From: UBA6163 sp031411655
GTDB lineage: Bacteria; Planctomycetota; Planctomycetia; Pirellulales; Pirellulaceae
Length of the DNA: 64,000 nt
Assembly (NCBI GenBank): GCA_031411655.1
Contig: JANOBM010000027.1
Span: 56,736 to 120,735 of the forward strand
Direction of reading: 5' to 3'
In this document: piece after piece, positions 1 to 8,527 of the stretch
How the letters are laid out: each line of letters starts with the position of its first letter
Position numbering within the stretch: the first letter of the stretch is position 1
The notes under the pieces: model-generated
What the model was told of the DNA's origin: nothing
The model's database searches: none
What the model saw: the letters and a program-made list of their open reading frames with translations, nothing else
Position numbers and translations under genes: made by a program

Positions 1-152
1 AGAACGTGCGTGACACCGGCGTACCGACGGTCCGCCTTTCCTTTGGGCCAACACATCAATTCGACGCAGTCATACCCCAACTCGCCTGCAATCCGGAAAA
101 CCGCTTCAAGCGGCTGTTCGGGAAGAATCGCACTGACAAAACCAAGTTTCAT
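1..152 (-). CDS. Sugar phosphate isomerase/epimerase, N-terminal fragment
   Basis: Reading the reverse strand from the ATG at 152 gives MKLGFVSAILPEQPLEAVF, then a segment with ELGYDCVELMCWPKGKADRR, still open at the window edge (about 50 residues). The beginning of a TIM barrel, with a first strand KLGFVSAILP, a helix PLEAVFRIAGELG and a second strand YDCVELM, is the standard opening of the AP endonuclease 2/xylose isomerase-like sugar phosphate isomerase/epimerase family that is abundant in planctomycetes. The catalytic metal-binding residues lie beyond the window, so the substrate cannot be guessed. It is divergent from the SNF2 helicase gene, with 323 bases between the two starts. Confidence 0.8.
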   Translation of the reverse strand, partial: MKLGFVSAILPEQPLEAVFRIAGELGYDCVELMCWPKGKADRRYAGVTHV

Positions 153-475
153 GTGTTTAAATCCGCCGTTGAGCAAAATCGTTTGGGCACAAGTTGACAT
201 CGCCGCAAGGTTTTCGTCAGCAGGTGAGAGGATGGAATCAGCAAAAATTTCAGATGCGACCCCGATTCCCATCGCCTCGGAGGCGGGGGTCGTTAGACTG
301 GGACGCTCCTAAAAAGGCTATTTTGCGTGAAATCTGTGTAAAAAGACGGTGATTTACGCGAAAGGAGCCCTTTTGGTAGGCGGCTCCCTTCGATGGCAGT
401 GATCTGTCCCTCGTGAGCGGCAGACGCGGCGCTCGAACGAGCGAGACCTTTCGGTTGCGATAAACGACAAGGATT
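153..475. other. Divergent intergenic region with two inverted repeats
   Basis: This gap separates two divergently read genes and must carry both promoters. No coding frame in it looks real. Two inverted repeats are visible. CGACCCC at 257-263 pairs with GGGGTCG at 286-292, with GCCT/AGGC nested inside. GCGTGAAATC at 325-334 pairs imperfectly with GATTTACGC at 351-359. No clear -35/-10 pair was identified. The hairpins could be operators, leader RNA structure or chance. Confidence 0.35.
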
Positions 476-3400
476 GTGATTTTGAATATGCCTGCGAGCG
501 GTGGTGACTTGGGATCGATCGGCGTGCTGATCGCGGAGGCGGTCGAAGCGCTCATCAGTGAACATGAACGTGGTTTTGACAAACGCGCTTCTCAGGTTCG
601 TGTCAAAGCACCTTCGCTAAGCCGTGACGGCAAATCGCTCGTGTTCACGTTCGACGGCAAGCGGGTTGTCGATAGTGGCTCAAAGTTCGGTATTCGGATC
701 GATGTAGATGCCGCCGACCAAGGCCGTCGGGCTAGTATGTCGACATCATTTTCCGCAAAGGCTTTTTGCGACTGCCCCACATTCAGCGCAGCGGGTGTCC
801 ACCACAATGAAGCCAACGGGCCCGACAAGTGCCATCACAGTCTCGCGGCGTGTTGGTGGCTGCACGAGCAACTGTGTAAACGATCGCCCGAGCAAGTCGA
901 AGACTTTTTCGCCAAGCTAACGGTGGATCCTACGTCCCTTGGCAGGACGCTCGTTGATCGCTTGCTAACGCTTACCGCTCCCAACGACATCGACCCCATT
1001 CAACCCTCCGAAGCGCGTCTGCAATGGCGCATCCGATTGAACTCGAATCGATTCTCGCATCTTGCCAGCGTCGTTCCCTACGAACAGCGGCCCCGCAAGG
1101 GCGGAGCCGGTTGGACGAAGGGCAAGGAACTGCGGGGCTATGAACTCGAAACCAGGTTGGAGCTTTTTTCGTCACCCATGGACGCCAAAGTCATGGCTTT
1201 GGTTTCCCTGAGTGGCGCAAGCTATGGAAAAACCGACTATGCCACCTATGAAGCCATGAGAATGCTGGTGGGTCATCCAAACGTCGCTTGGGACGACGGA
1301 GATGCTACCCCCATCGATGTACTCAGCGGCGAACTGACGCTGTTCCTCGATAACATCGAAGAGACGTCTTCCTCCTCGGACTCCTCGGACGAGACCGTAC
1401 AAGGAGCCGAGAGCGACCCGTGGGACGCGTCGATTTCGGCTCGCAAACTGCTTTCCAGTAAGTATCGAGCACGGCTATCAGTTCCAGGCGTTCGCTGCGA
1501 CTTACGTCGCTCGGACGTGGAGATTCAAATTGGGTACTCCAGCCCATTGAATGCGATGTTGATCTTCGCCGCTGAACAACAACGCAAGCTGGTACTCTGC
1601 GATTTGCGAGATTTACGCTCAGCCGCCATCTTCGAATATCTGCTCCACGAAAATCTAGACGAGATCGTACTGGATGGTACAGCCGCATCGAAATTGGCAG
1701 CCGCATGCGCGAATCTCGACTCGTTCCTACAGGTTCACTTGCCCGATGAGCTCTCCGGTCCGATTGAATCAGTACAGGCAATTCTCTCCATTGAACTGCG
1801 GCCGCGCGCAGCATCGGGGCTAAGCATATCGCTTCGTATGCATGAACCGCGTTTCGCCAGTGGTCAACTTCCAGGCCAGGAACCTGCGGTGATCCGATGC
1901 CTTACCGAGCGCGGCCCGATGCGTCTTGAGCGAGACCTGGTTTGGGAGGCCGACCGCGCGTCGGCCATCGTGGCACGATACGGACTCGATCGATTGCAAG
2001 GCGATGGAACATTGGCCTGGCTCGCGACCACGGATGAGGCGGCACTCGATCTACTTGCAAGTCTTTACGAACCCTCGCCCGATTCTCCTCCAATTCTTTG
2101 GCCCGAAGGCCAGTCGATGAAGGTACGAGGCGAGATCACGCCGGCGTCACTCCGTGTCAAACTCGACGATCGTCGCGATTGGTTTGGGTTGACCGGTTTT
2201 GTTGAAATCGAGGGACGCCAGGTCTTGCTTTCCGACCTGTTGGTTGCCGTCCAAGAAAATCGCAACCTAGTGCGTATCGGCGATCGCGAGTTCGCACAGA
2301 TTAGCCAAGCATTTCGCAAACGCTTGCAACAACTCGGCGATGCCGTCGTGTCAGAACGCGGCACGTTGAGAATCGCCGATGCGGCCGCATCGATCGTCAG
2401 CGATTTGTTCGCCGAAGACGTCAATGTGGAAGCCAGCATGCGATGGCAGCAAACGCTTGCCCAGCTAGAGACGATCCGCGATTGGGTTCCCGAGCTTCCA
2501 GCGGGACTCAACGCGACGCTACGCCAATATCAAGAAGATGGTTATCGCTGGCTGGCAAAATTGAGCCGCTGGGGCGTCGGCGGAATCCTCGCCGACGACA
2601 TGGGACTTGGCAAAACGGTTCAAACTTTAGGTGTTCTGATCGATCGCGGCGAAGGTGGCCCCGCATTGGTCGTCGCTCCTACCAGTGTTGGCGACAACTG
2701 GATGCGGGAAACCCAGCGGTTTGCGCCAAGCCTGTGTGCGAAGTTGTACCGTGAACACGATCGCCAGCATTTAATCGAATCCGCAAACGCGAATGACCTT
2801 ATTATCGTGAGCTACCAATTGCTCCAACGAGACGCAGAGCGGTTCGCGTCGCGAAAATGGAATACGCTTGTCCTCGATGAAGCCCAGTTCATCAAGAATG
2901 CACAAACCAAAACGGCTCAGTCCATTCGGAGCCTTGAAGCCAATTGGCGCATCGGACTTTCTGGTACGCCGCTCGAAAACCACCTCGGTGAATTGTGGAG
3001 TCTCTTCCGAACGCTAAGTCCCGGTCTACTCGGTTCTTGGGACCGCTTTCGCACACGATTCGCCGAACCGATCGAACGCCATAAAGATGACGACCGGCGA
3101 GAATCCTTGGCAAGACTGGTTCGTCCCTTTATTCTGCGACGTACGAAATCAAGTGTCCTGACGGAACTCCCACCACGGACGGAAGTCACGCTGTTTGCCG
3201 AAATGGGTGTTGCCGAACGTCAACGATATGAAGATGCCAGGTTAGCGGCCATCACCGAATTGAGTGGTGCATCGGAAGGCAACGAAGGCGACCAAAGGAT
3301 GCGGACGCTTGCTTGGCTTACTAAATTACGGCAACTCGCCTGTCACCCTCGCATGGTCGACAAGAGTTGGCGCCAAGGATCCGCGAAGTTAAGTCTGTTC

Positions 3401-3907
3401 CTTGAAACGATCGAAGAACTGCGTGATGGCGAGCATCGTGCGTTGGTGTTCAGCCAATTCGTCAAACATCTTGACGTTGTTCGAGCTGCGCTTGACGAAC
3501 GAGGCGTGAGCTACCAGTACCTCGATGGCGGGACTCCCGCAGCAGAGCGCCAACGGCGAGTTGACGCGTTCCAAAACGGCGAAGGTGAGCTGTTTCTCAT
3601 CTCGCTCAAAGCTGGTGGCACGGGCTTGAATTTGACCGCTGCAAACTATGTTATCCATCTCGACCCGTGGTGGAACCCGGCGGTTGAAGATCAGGCGACC
3701 GATCGTGCACACCGTATCGGCCAGGAACGAGCGGTGACGGTTTACCGCTTGGTCGCCAAGGGCACGATTGAAGAACAAATCCTTGAACTTCACGCCAACA
3801 AGCGCGAACTCGTTGCCAGCGTCCTGAGTGGCACCGATCAAGCGGGCCGACTCAGTACCGACGAAATGTTGGATCTGATCCGAGGTGACAGCGATGGAGC
3901 CGATTAA
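476..3907 (+). CDS. SNF2-family DNA-dependent ATPase with SWIM zinc finger
   Basis: A protein of 1,143 residues that should remodel protein-DNA complexes by ATP-driven translocation on duplex DNA. Near residues 97-121 there is a SWIM zinc finger (CDCP, then CHH). The middle is the variable region seen in bacterial SNF2 proteins. The two RecA-like lobes fill the C-terminal 450 residues: motif I ADDMGLGKT near residue 702, motif II LDEAQ near 799, motif III LSGTPLEN, and motifs V/VI SLKAGGTGLN and DRAHRIGQ near 1077. All key ATPase residues are present. The proposed start is a GTG with AAGGA just 2 bases upstream; an in-frame ATG at 488 has the same AAGGA 14 bases upstream, so the start is uncertain by four codons. 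The gene is monocistronic in appearance. SNF2-SWIM proteins of bacteria have no settled role; DNA repair or transcription recycling (as for RapA) are possibilities only. Confidence 0.93.
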   Translation: MILNMPASGGDLGSIGVLIAEAVEALISEHERGFDKRASQVRVKAPSLSRDGKSLVFTFDGKRVVDSGSKFGIRIDVDAADQGRRASMSTSFSAKAFCDCPTFSAAGVHHNEANGPDKCHHSLAACWWLHEQLCKRSPEQVEDFFAKLTVDPTSLGRTLVDRLLTLTAPNDIDPIQPSEARLQWRIRLNSNRFSHLASVVPYEQRPRKGGAGWTKGKELRGYELETRLELFSSPMDAKVMALVSLSGASYGKTDYATYEAMRMLVGHPNVAWDDGDATPIDVLSGELTLFLDNIEETSSSSDSSDETVQGAESDPWDASISARKLLSSKYRARLSVPGVRCDLRRSDVEIQIGYSSPLNAMLIFAAEQQRKLVLCDLRDLRSAAIFEYLLHENLDEIVLDGTAASKLAAACANLDSFLQVHLPDELSGPIESVQAILSIELRPRAASGLSISLRMHEPRFASGQLPGQEPAVIRCLTERGPMRLERDLVWEADRASAIVARYGLDRLQGDGTLAWLATTDEAALDLLASLYEPSPDSPPILWPEGQSMKVRGEITPASLRVKLDDRRDWFGLTGFVEIEGRQVLLSDLLVAVQENRNLVRIGDREFAQISQAFRKRLQQLGDAVVSERGTLRIADAAASIVSDLFAEDVNVEASMRWQQTLAQLETIRDWVPELPAGLNATLRQYQEDGYRWLAKLSRWGVGGILADDMGLGKTVQTLGVLIDRGEGGPALVVAPTSVGDNWMRETQRFAPSLCAKLYREHDRQHLIESANANDLIIVSYQLLQRDAERFASRKWNTLVLDEAQFIKNAQTKTAQSIRSLEANWRIGLSGTPLENHLGELWSLFRTLSPGLLGSWDRFRTRFAEPIERHKDDDRRESLARLVRPFILRRTKSSVLTELPPRTEVTLFAEMGVAERQRYEDARLAAITELSGASEGNEGDQRMRTLAWLTKLRQLACHPRMVDKSWRQGSAKLSLFLETIEELRDGEHRALVFSQFVKHLDVVRAALDERGVSYQYLDGGTPAAERQRRVDAFQNGEGELFLISLKAGGTGLNLTAANYVIHLDPWWNPAVEDQATDRAHRIGQERAVTVYRLVAKGTIEEQILELHANKRELVASVLSGTDQAGRLSTDEMLDLIRGDSDGAD

Positions 3908-3947
3908 TCGTTAGGTCACGGGACCTTGCCTCACTCGCTAGGATGCC

Positions 3948-4031
3948 ATGATTGAACCGTTCGAAAACCCACTTTCACTCGATTTCGATGACGGTGGTAA
4001 CCAATCCATCAAATTGCCAAAGCCATGGTAG
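3948..4031 (+). CDS. Possible 27-residue ORF overlapping the start of the PHP gene
   Basis: An ATG preceded at 4 bases by AGGA opens a frame of 27 codons (MIEPFENPLSLDFDDGG then NQSIKLPKPW). Its TAG stop at 4029-4031 lies within the second and third codons of the following phosphatase gene, whose ATG begins at 4025. The arrangement is what translational coupling through a leader ORF looks like. There is no strong ribosome binding site directly before the downstream ATG, which would fit coupling. Nothing about the peptide is recognisable, and a frame of this size can arise by chance. Confidence 0.3.
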   Translation: MIEPFENPLSLDFDDGGNQSIKLPKPW

Positions 4032-4861
4032 AGCCCATTCTCTTCGAATCGCATTCCCACACTCCGCTGTGCAAACACGCTGACGGTTGGCCGACGGAAT
4101 ACGCCGCCATAGCCGAACAACGAGGGTTGCGCGGCTTGATAGTGACGTGTCATAACCCAATGCCCAACGGAATTTCGGCGTCAGTGCGAATGCGGGAGGA
4201 TGAATTCGAGAAATACATCGATCTCGTTACCGAAACTCGCGCCCAATGGGAAGGACGTATCGACGTGAGACTAGGGATTGAAGCGGATTTCTTGGAGGGT
4301 CACGAGGCGTATCTCGAACGACAACTCGGATCGGCTGACTTCCACTTTGTGCTCGGTTCCGTTCACCCACAGATCCCTGAGTTTCGTGAACGTTATTGGT
4401 CTTTGGATCCGGTCGAACTCCAGCGAACCTATTTTGATTTATTGGCGAAATCGGCTGAAACTCGCCTGTTCGATTCGCTGGCCCACCCGGACCTGATCAA
4501 AAACATGACGCCATCGCAGTGGCAACCGGAAAAAATCATGGCAGACATTTGTCGTGCGTTGGACCGAATCGCGTCCACAGGCGTGGCCATGGAACTCAAT
4601 ACCTCCGGTATGAATAAAGTGGTTGAGGAAATGAACCCGTTCCCCGCCATGCTAAGAGAGATGCGCGTTCGCAATATCCCCGTCACGATCGGTGCCGATG
4701 CCCATTCGCCATTTCGAGTAGGCGACGGTTATGAAATGGCGCTAGCATTGCTCGCCGAGTGCGGCTACGAACATGTCAGCTACTTCCTCGATCGAAAACG
4801 CCAAGACGTACCTATCCAGTTGGCGATCAGTAGCCTCATCGTTCCATCTACCCTCAGCTAG
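4025..4861 (+). CDS. PHP-domain phosphatase, histidinol-phosphatase (HisJ/HisK-type) family
   Basis: A 278-residue metal-dependent phosphoesterase of the PHP superfamily. The metal ligands expected of the family are visible in order: HSH near residue 11, a conserved TCHNP, the acidic EADFLEGHE, GSVH, LAHPD and finally GADAH. The length matches PHP histidinol phosphatases, which convert L-histidinol phosphate to histidinol. Since the only other histidine gene here is hisI, more than 10 kb away, the substrate is not proven by context. The ATG at 4025 is taken because the PHP motif follows within 10 residues, although no strong ribosome binding site precedes it. A possible 27-codon ORF ends across this start. 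Confidence 0.8.
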   Translation: MVEPILFESHSHTPLCKHADGWPTEYAAIAEQRGLRGLIVTCHNPMPNGISASVRMREDEFEKYIDLVTETRAQWEGRIDVRLGIEADFLEGHEAYLERQLGSADFHFVLGSVHPQIPEFRERYWSLDPVELQRTYFDLLAKSAETRLFDSLAHPDLIKNMTPSQWQPEKIMADICRALDRIASTGVAMELNTSGMNKVVEEMNPFPAMLREMRVRNIPVTIGADAHSPFRVGDGYEMALALLAECGYEHVSYFLDRKRQDVPIQLAISSLIVPSTLS

Positions 4862-5890
4862 CGTTTCACTCCCTTTGCGGCCCCCTATTATCATCGTCGA
4901 CGAGATGATGATGCGACCGCCTTCATGTTGATTGGTCGTTCCAAGCACAACCGAAAATCCGATGGCGAACTATCCATCGGTGCTCTGTGAGGTGTGCTAG
5001 AGGTATCCAGCGGTGCGACTAAACGTCTTATCCTTAGCTCTTGGATCGATGAGCACGCGATGCGAATCAGTGTCATGCGACGCGCATCACCCACAGGCCC
5101 TGCTTTGAACACCAGGTTGACTTTTGAATGCATTAACCACCCAGCGTGCTGGTCGTTAGAACGTTTCCACGAATTGGCAGCTATCTCGACAAAGCATTTC
5201 GTCATCTCTTCGACTGGCTTCGCCTCGTCGTACAGTCAAAAAACATGACTTCCGTTCATTGACTTGATCGTGTCATCCACTCGCCCGGCGTCTTCGGTAC
5301 GTCGAGCAGAGGGATCGCCATTCCAGCTCGGTGGAAGACGCAAAGTCCAGTTCTCGATAGAGTGGATATAGTCAACATGCGTTTTTGGCTATTGATCGCC
5401 CGCTTCCCAGCGTGATTTTTGTTTCAACGGTCATGAATTTTCGTGATCGATCAATGTGGAGAGCCTGAAGGCTGCCGATGGCACATTCAGGTGCCACGAT
5501 CCCAATTTCTTCGAATGTGTCGGTCTCGCGCCCTTGAAATGTCGCGATCAAGTCGCCGTCGTGGAGCCTACCTGCGCTGCGGCGGAGCCAGGAATGACTG
5601 CTGTAATCACAGCGGACTGCGGGCAATTCGATCGCAAGTCCATACGATTCTCGGCTCCCCGCCGAAACACTTTAGAGACCTAGCGACCGACGTATTCCAT
5701 CCCACTCATGCCTGACCCGATCGGCGGTGGGAAGGACGATCGATGGGAACGAAGCGGCGGCGACATTCGCGCCACTCTAATCATCTGTCTCTTTCCGAAA
5801 CGACTTCGGTCACCTACCGTATGGTTAGTTTTATATCGGCACTTTTGCTCAATAGTCACCAACAGTGCCCCCCCGCATCCCGGTCTCGCA
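4862..5890. other. About 1 kb with no convincing gene
   Basis: Only short frames of 60-105 codons occur here, on both strands and overlapping each other, with no recognisable domain, no strong ribosome binding sites and no rRNA or tRNA fold. The longest frame entering from the left of mqnB (from 5708) is rejected as an N-terminal extension because MqnB homology starts at 5891. A decayed gene or an untranslated RNA could lie here, but I see no direct sign of either. Confidence 0.5.
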
Positions 5891-6571
5891 ATGCCCAACG
5901 TAGTCCTCATACCAACGCCATTTGAACGTGGTTTCGTCGAGCCGATACTTCGAGCGGGTCTCGATTTGCTTGGGATCACAAATACCTCTTGGCACATTGA
6001 GTGTTGCGGCTTCGGTTTAGTCGCTGCTGCCGCAAGGACCGCGCAAACTATTTCGGTTCATCAACCGAAAAGGTTATTGTTGGTGGGGATTGCCGGTACG
6101 CTTCACCGCTCAGTATCGATCGGTTCAGCCTATGCATTTCAAAGTGTCACATGCCATGGAATCGGTGTAGGCGATGCATTATCACCGCAGCACCTATCTG
6201 CGAATGATCTTGGTTGGTCCCATTCCGAGAGCGCCGATGGTACTTGCAAGATCTCGGACACGATCGACCTCATGATGCCCAAGCGAGAAATCGCCATGGA
6301 AAAGCGAACGGGGCGACTGATCAGCGTCACCTCTGCGGCAGCCGACGAACGCGAGGTGTCACTTCGTCGGATAAGATTCCCCGATGCGGTGGCAGAAGAC
6401 ATGGAGGGATTCGGAGTCGCGCTGGCAGCGAGCCTCGCGGCACTACCGCTAAGCATTATACGAGGCATTTCTAACGAAGCCGGAAACCGTCAACACTCCA
6501 CTTGGCAAGTGGAAGCATCGTTACGATCGGCGTCGACTCTTGCCCTCGAAATCATTCGGAGTGAAGAGTGA
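5891..6571 (+). CDS. mqnB: Futalosine hydrolase
   Basis: A 226-residue nucleosidase of the purine nucleoside phosphorylase/MTA-SAH nucleosidase fold. MqnB removes hypoxanthine from futalosine to give dehypoxanthine futalosine in the alternative (futalosine) route to menaquinone. Visible features are the start MPNVVLIPTPFE, the glycine-rich LLVGIAGTL, the VGDALSP loop and the AEDMEGFGVALAA segment holding the catalytic/ribose-binding Met-Glu region, then GISNEAGNR near the end. An upstream ATG at 5708 would add 61 unrelated residues and is not used. The last four bases overlap mqnD, a consecutive enzyme class of the same pathway, which makes the assignment firm. Confidence 0.9.
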   Translation: MPNVVLIPTPFERGFVEPILRAGLDLLGITNTSWHIECCGFGLVAAAARTAQTISVHQPKRLLLVGIAGTLHRSVSIGSAYAFQSVTCHGIGVGDALSPQHLSANDLGWSHSESADGTCKISDTIDLMMPKREIAMEKRTGRLISVTSAAADEREVSLRRIRFPDAVAEDMEGFGVALAASLAALPLSIIRGISNEAGNRQHSTWQVEASLRSASTLALEIIRSEE

Positions 6572-7455
6572 ATTCAGACACGTCGCGACAATCAATCAAG
6601 CTGGGAATATCAACCTGCCCGAACGATACCTTTGCATTTCATGGCATCCTGAACGGTGCCGTTGATCTCCGCGGGCTTGACTTTGAAGTGGAGTTACTTG
6701 ATATCCAGCAACTGAACAGAAGGTTGTTTGCGGGCGATTTTGATGTGGCCAAAGCAAGCTTTCATGCGGCCTTGCACCTTGCGGACACGTGCATTGTCCT
6801 GCCCAGTGGGTCCGCACTTGGATTTGGTGTCGGGCCGTTGCTTCTCGCCGCTGAGCGCCATCAGACTCCCCTTCCGAACTTGCAACAACGCATACTTTGC
6901 CCTGGGGAACACACGACAGCTACTTTGTTACTGCGTCTATTCTATGGTCGTGATTTACCGATCGAGCAGGTTGTCTTCTCCGAAATCATGCCTCGGTTAA
7001 AACGTCGAGAAGCCGATTTTGGCGTTTGTATCCACGAAGGGCGATTCACTTGGAAAGATGAAGGCTTGTCCCTGGTCGAAGACCTTGGCACTCGGTGGGA
7101 ACAGGAAACCCAATGCCCTCTCCCACTCGGTGGAATCGTCGCACGGCGAGCATTGCCGCGACACTTGCTCACCACGATTCAACGCGTAATCAGCGACTCC
7201 ATCCAATACGCGATGTCCGATCCCGCTGCTGCTTTGCCAACGATGCGTAAGTTCGCTCAAGAGTTTAGCGACGATGTGTTAATGCAGCATGTTCAATTGT
7301 ATGTCAATCAATGGACCATCGACCTTGGACAAACCGGAAAGCACTCCCTTGCCGTACTATCGGACCGTGCCACCCAGGCGGGACTGGTTGCTCATGCAAG
7401 GCCACTCGAAATACTGGATGCCAATGAGAATGCGATGACGGGAGTGATCGCTTGA
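6568..7455 (+). CDS. mqnD: 1,4-dihydroxy-6-naphthoate synthase
   Basis: A 295-residue periplasmic-binding-protein-fold enzyme that converts cyclic dehypoxanthine futalosine to 1,4-dihydroxy-6-naphthoate in menaquinone biosynthesis. The N-terminal KLGISTCPNDTFAFHGI is the MqnD signature, followed by a SGSALGFGVGPLL segment and PGEHTTATLLLR, which line the substrate pocket in the family. The GTG start overlaps the mqnB stop by 4 bases (GTGA), so translation is probably coupled. mqnA, mqnC and mqnE are not in the window; this organism therefore has a split pathway, as is usual outside Streptomyces-type clusters. Confidence 0.93.
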   Translation: MNSDTSRQSIKLGISTCPNDTFAFHGILNGAVDLRGLDFEVELLDIQQLNRRLFAGDFDVAKASFHAALHLADTCIVLPSGSALGFGVGPLLLAAERHQTPLPNLQQRILCPGEHTTATLLLRLFYGRDLPIEQVVFSEIMPRLKRREADFGVCIHEGRFTWKDEGLSLVEDLGTRWEQETQCPLPLGGIVARRALPRHLLTTIQRVISDSIQYAMSDPAAALPTMRKFAQEFSDDVLMQHVQLYVNQWTIDLGQTGKHSLAVLSDRATQAGLVAHARPLEILDANENAMTGVIA

Positions 7456-7513
7456 GAAAGCTTTCGGGCGGGTGACGTGTGAGTAGCCAACAATCATTTC
7501 GGGTGCAGCGACC

Positions 7514-8380
7514 ATGCCTTCAGATGCTTTCGAAACGTTGAACCAAATCAAATGGCTAGTCCCAGTCGTACTCATCGTTTTGTTCTGGTCGTGGGAGTCC
7601 CAATGGCCGTTTTTTCATTTTCCAGGTGGACGATGGCGACATGGCATCATCAATCTCAGCTTTGGAATCTTTAACGCAACGGCGATTGGCCTCTTATTTG
7701 CGGGCTTACTTTCGGTGGTTACTGAACACACGGTGCAGCGCCAGTGGGGCTTGCTGAATGCGTTCGCGGCGGGTCCCTGGTGCCGATTTACGTTGGCGTT
7801 ACTACTACTAGACGGATGGATGTATTGGTGGCACCGAGCCAATCACCGGATCCCAGCCTTGTGGCGATTCCACCGCATGCATCACAGCGATCCGCATATG
7901 GACGTAACCTCGGCATCGCGATTCCATTTTGGTGAGCAGGTTGCTGCAGCCACGCTTCGTCTAGGTCTCGTCCCAGTCTTTGGACTGGATATCTGGCACC
8001 TTGTGATTTACGACTCGCTCGTCATTGCCTCTACCCAGTTTCACCATGCCAACATTTCGATAGGGCGCGCGGATCGGTACCTCCGGTGGCTGATCGTCAC
8101 GCCTGACATGCACAAAGTGCATCATTCCGTTTTCCAACCAGAGACCGATTCCAACTATTCCACGGTTTTTTCAATTTGGGACCGGTTGGCAGGGTCATTT
8201 CGACTTCGGCCAGACGTACGGAAAGTTCGATTCGGGCTGCGAGACTTCTCGGACGCGAGGTGGCAAACCGTATGGGGCCTATTACGCACACCATTTGTGG
8301 TTCCCGTTGCCACTATCGCGTTCAATGAACAAAAGTCTTTTCAAGAACCTCTGGCTGAAGCCCCTACGTCCCGTGAGTAA
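7514..8380 (+). CDS. Sterol desaturase / fatty acid hydroxylase family membrane protein
   Basis: A 288-residue integral membrane di-iron oxygenase-like protein. Hydrophobic segments lie near residues 12-30, 45-65 and 90-105. Histidine clusters HRANH, HRMHH and HKVHH are spaced as in the fatty acid hydroxylase superfamily, which binds two irons and hydroxylates or desaturates lipids. The substrate is not predictable: planctomycetes of some lineages make sterols or carry the family for hopanoid, carotenoid or ether lipid modification. It follows mqnD by 58 bases on the same strand, so it may share its transcript. Confidence 0.82.
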   Translation: MPSDAFETLNQIKWLVPVVLIVLFWSWESQWPFFHFPGGRWRHGIINLSFGIFNATAIGLLFAGLLSVVTEHTVQRQWGLLNAFAAGPWCRFTLALLLLDGWMYWWHRANHRIPALWRFHRMHHSDPHMDVTSASRFHFGEQVAAATLRLGLVPVFGLDIWHLVIYDSLVIASTQFHHANISIGRADRYLRWLIVTPDMHKVHHSVFQPETDSNYSTVFSIWDRLAGSFRLRPDVRKVRFGLRDFSDARWQTVWGLLRTPFVVPVATIAFNEQKSFQEPLAEAPTSRE

Positions 8381-8488
8381 ATGACAGACCCCCTCGCTCG
8401 ATCTAATAATTGATCTGGCCACCAGGCATAAAATTCGATAGGGTCCTTTCCGCGGGTGTTAAATGAGAGGAATTGGCCAATAGCGCCG

Positions 8489-8510
8489 AGTGGTGATAAG
8501 AACCACTTTT
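8489..8510 (+). promoter_or_regulatory. Hairpin directly upstream of the LysM/transpeptidase ribosome binding site
   Basis: AGTGGT (8489-8494) pairs with ACCACT (8502-8507) across a seven-base loop, followed by TTT. The structure ends four bases before a strong ribosome binding site, GGAGGGA at 8514-8520. It has the look of a short intrinsic terminator or attenuator, but the T-run is only three to four bases. Confidence 0.35.
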
Positions 8511-8527
8511 CACGGAGGGATCCAAGC

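Noticed and set aside
257..292. Terminator for the isomerase gene
   Set aside because: The hairpin lies upstream of the isomerase start, not behind its end, and no T-run follows on either strand.
5708..5890. N-terminal extension of mqnB
   Set aside because: The 61 added residues have no similarity to futalosine hydrolases, and the ATG at 5891 gives the usual protein size.
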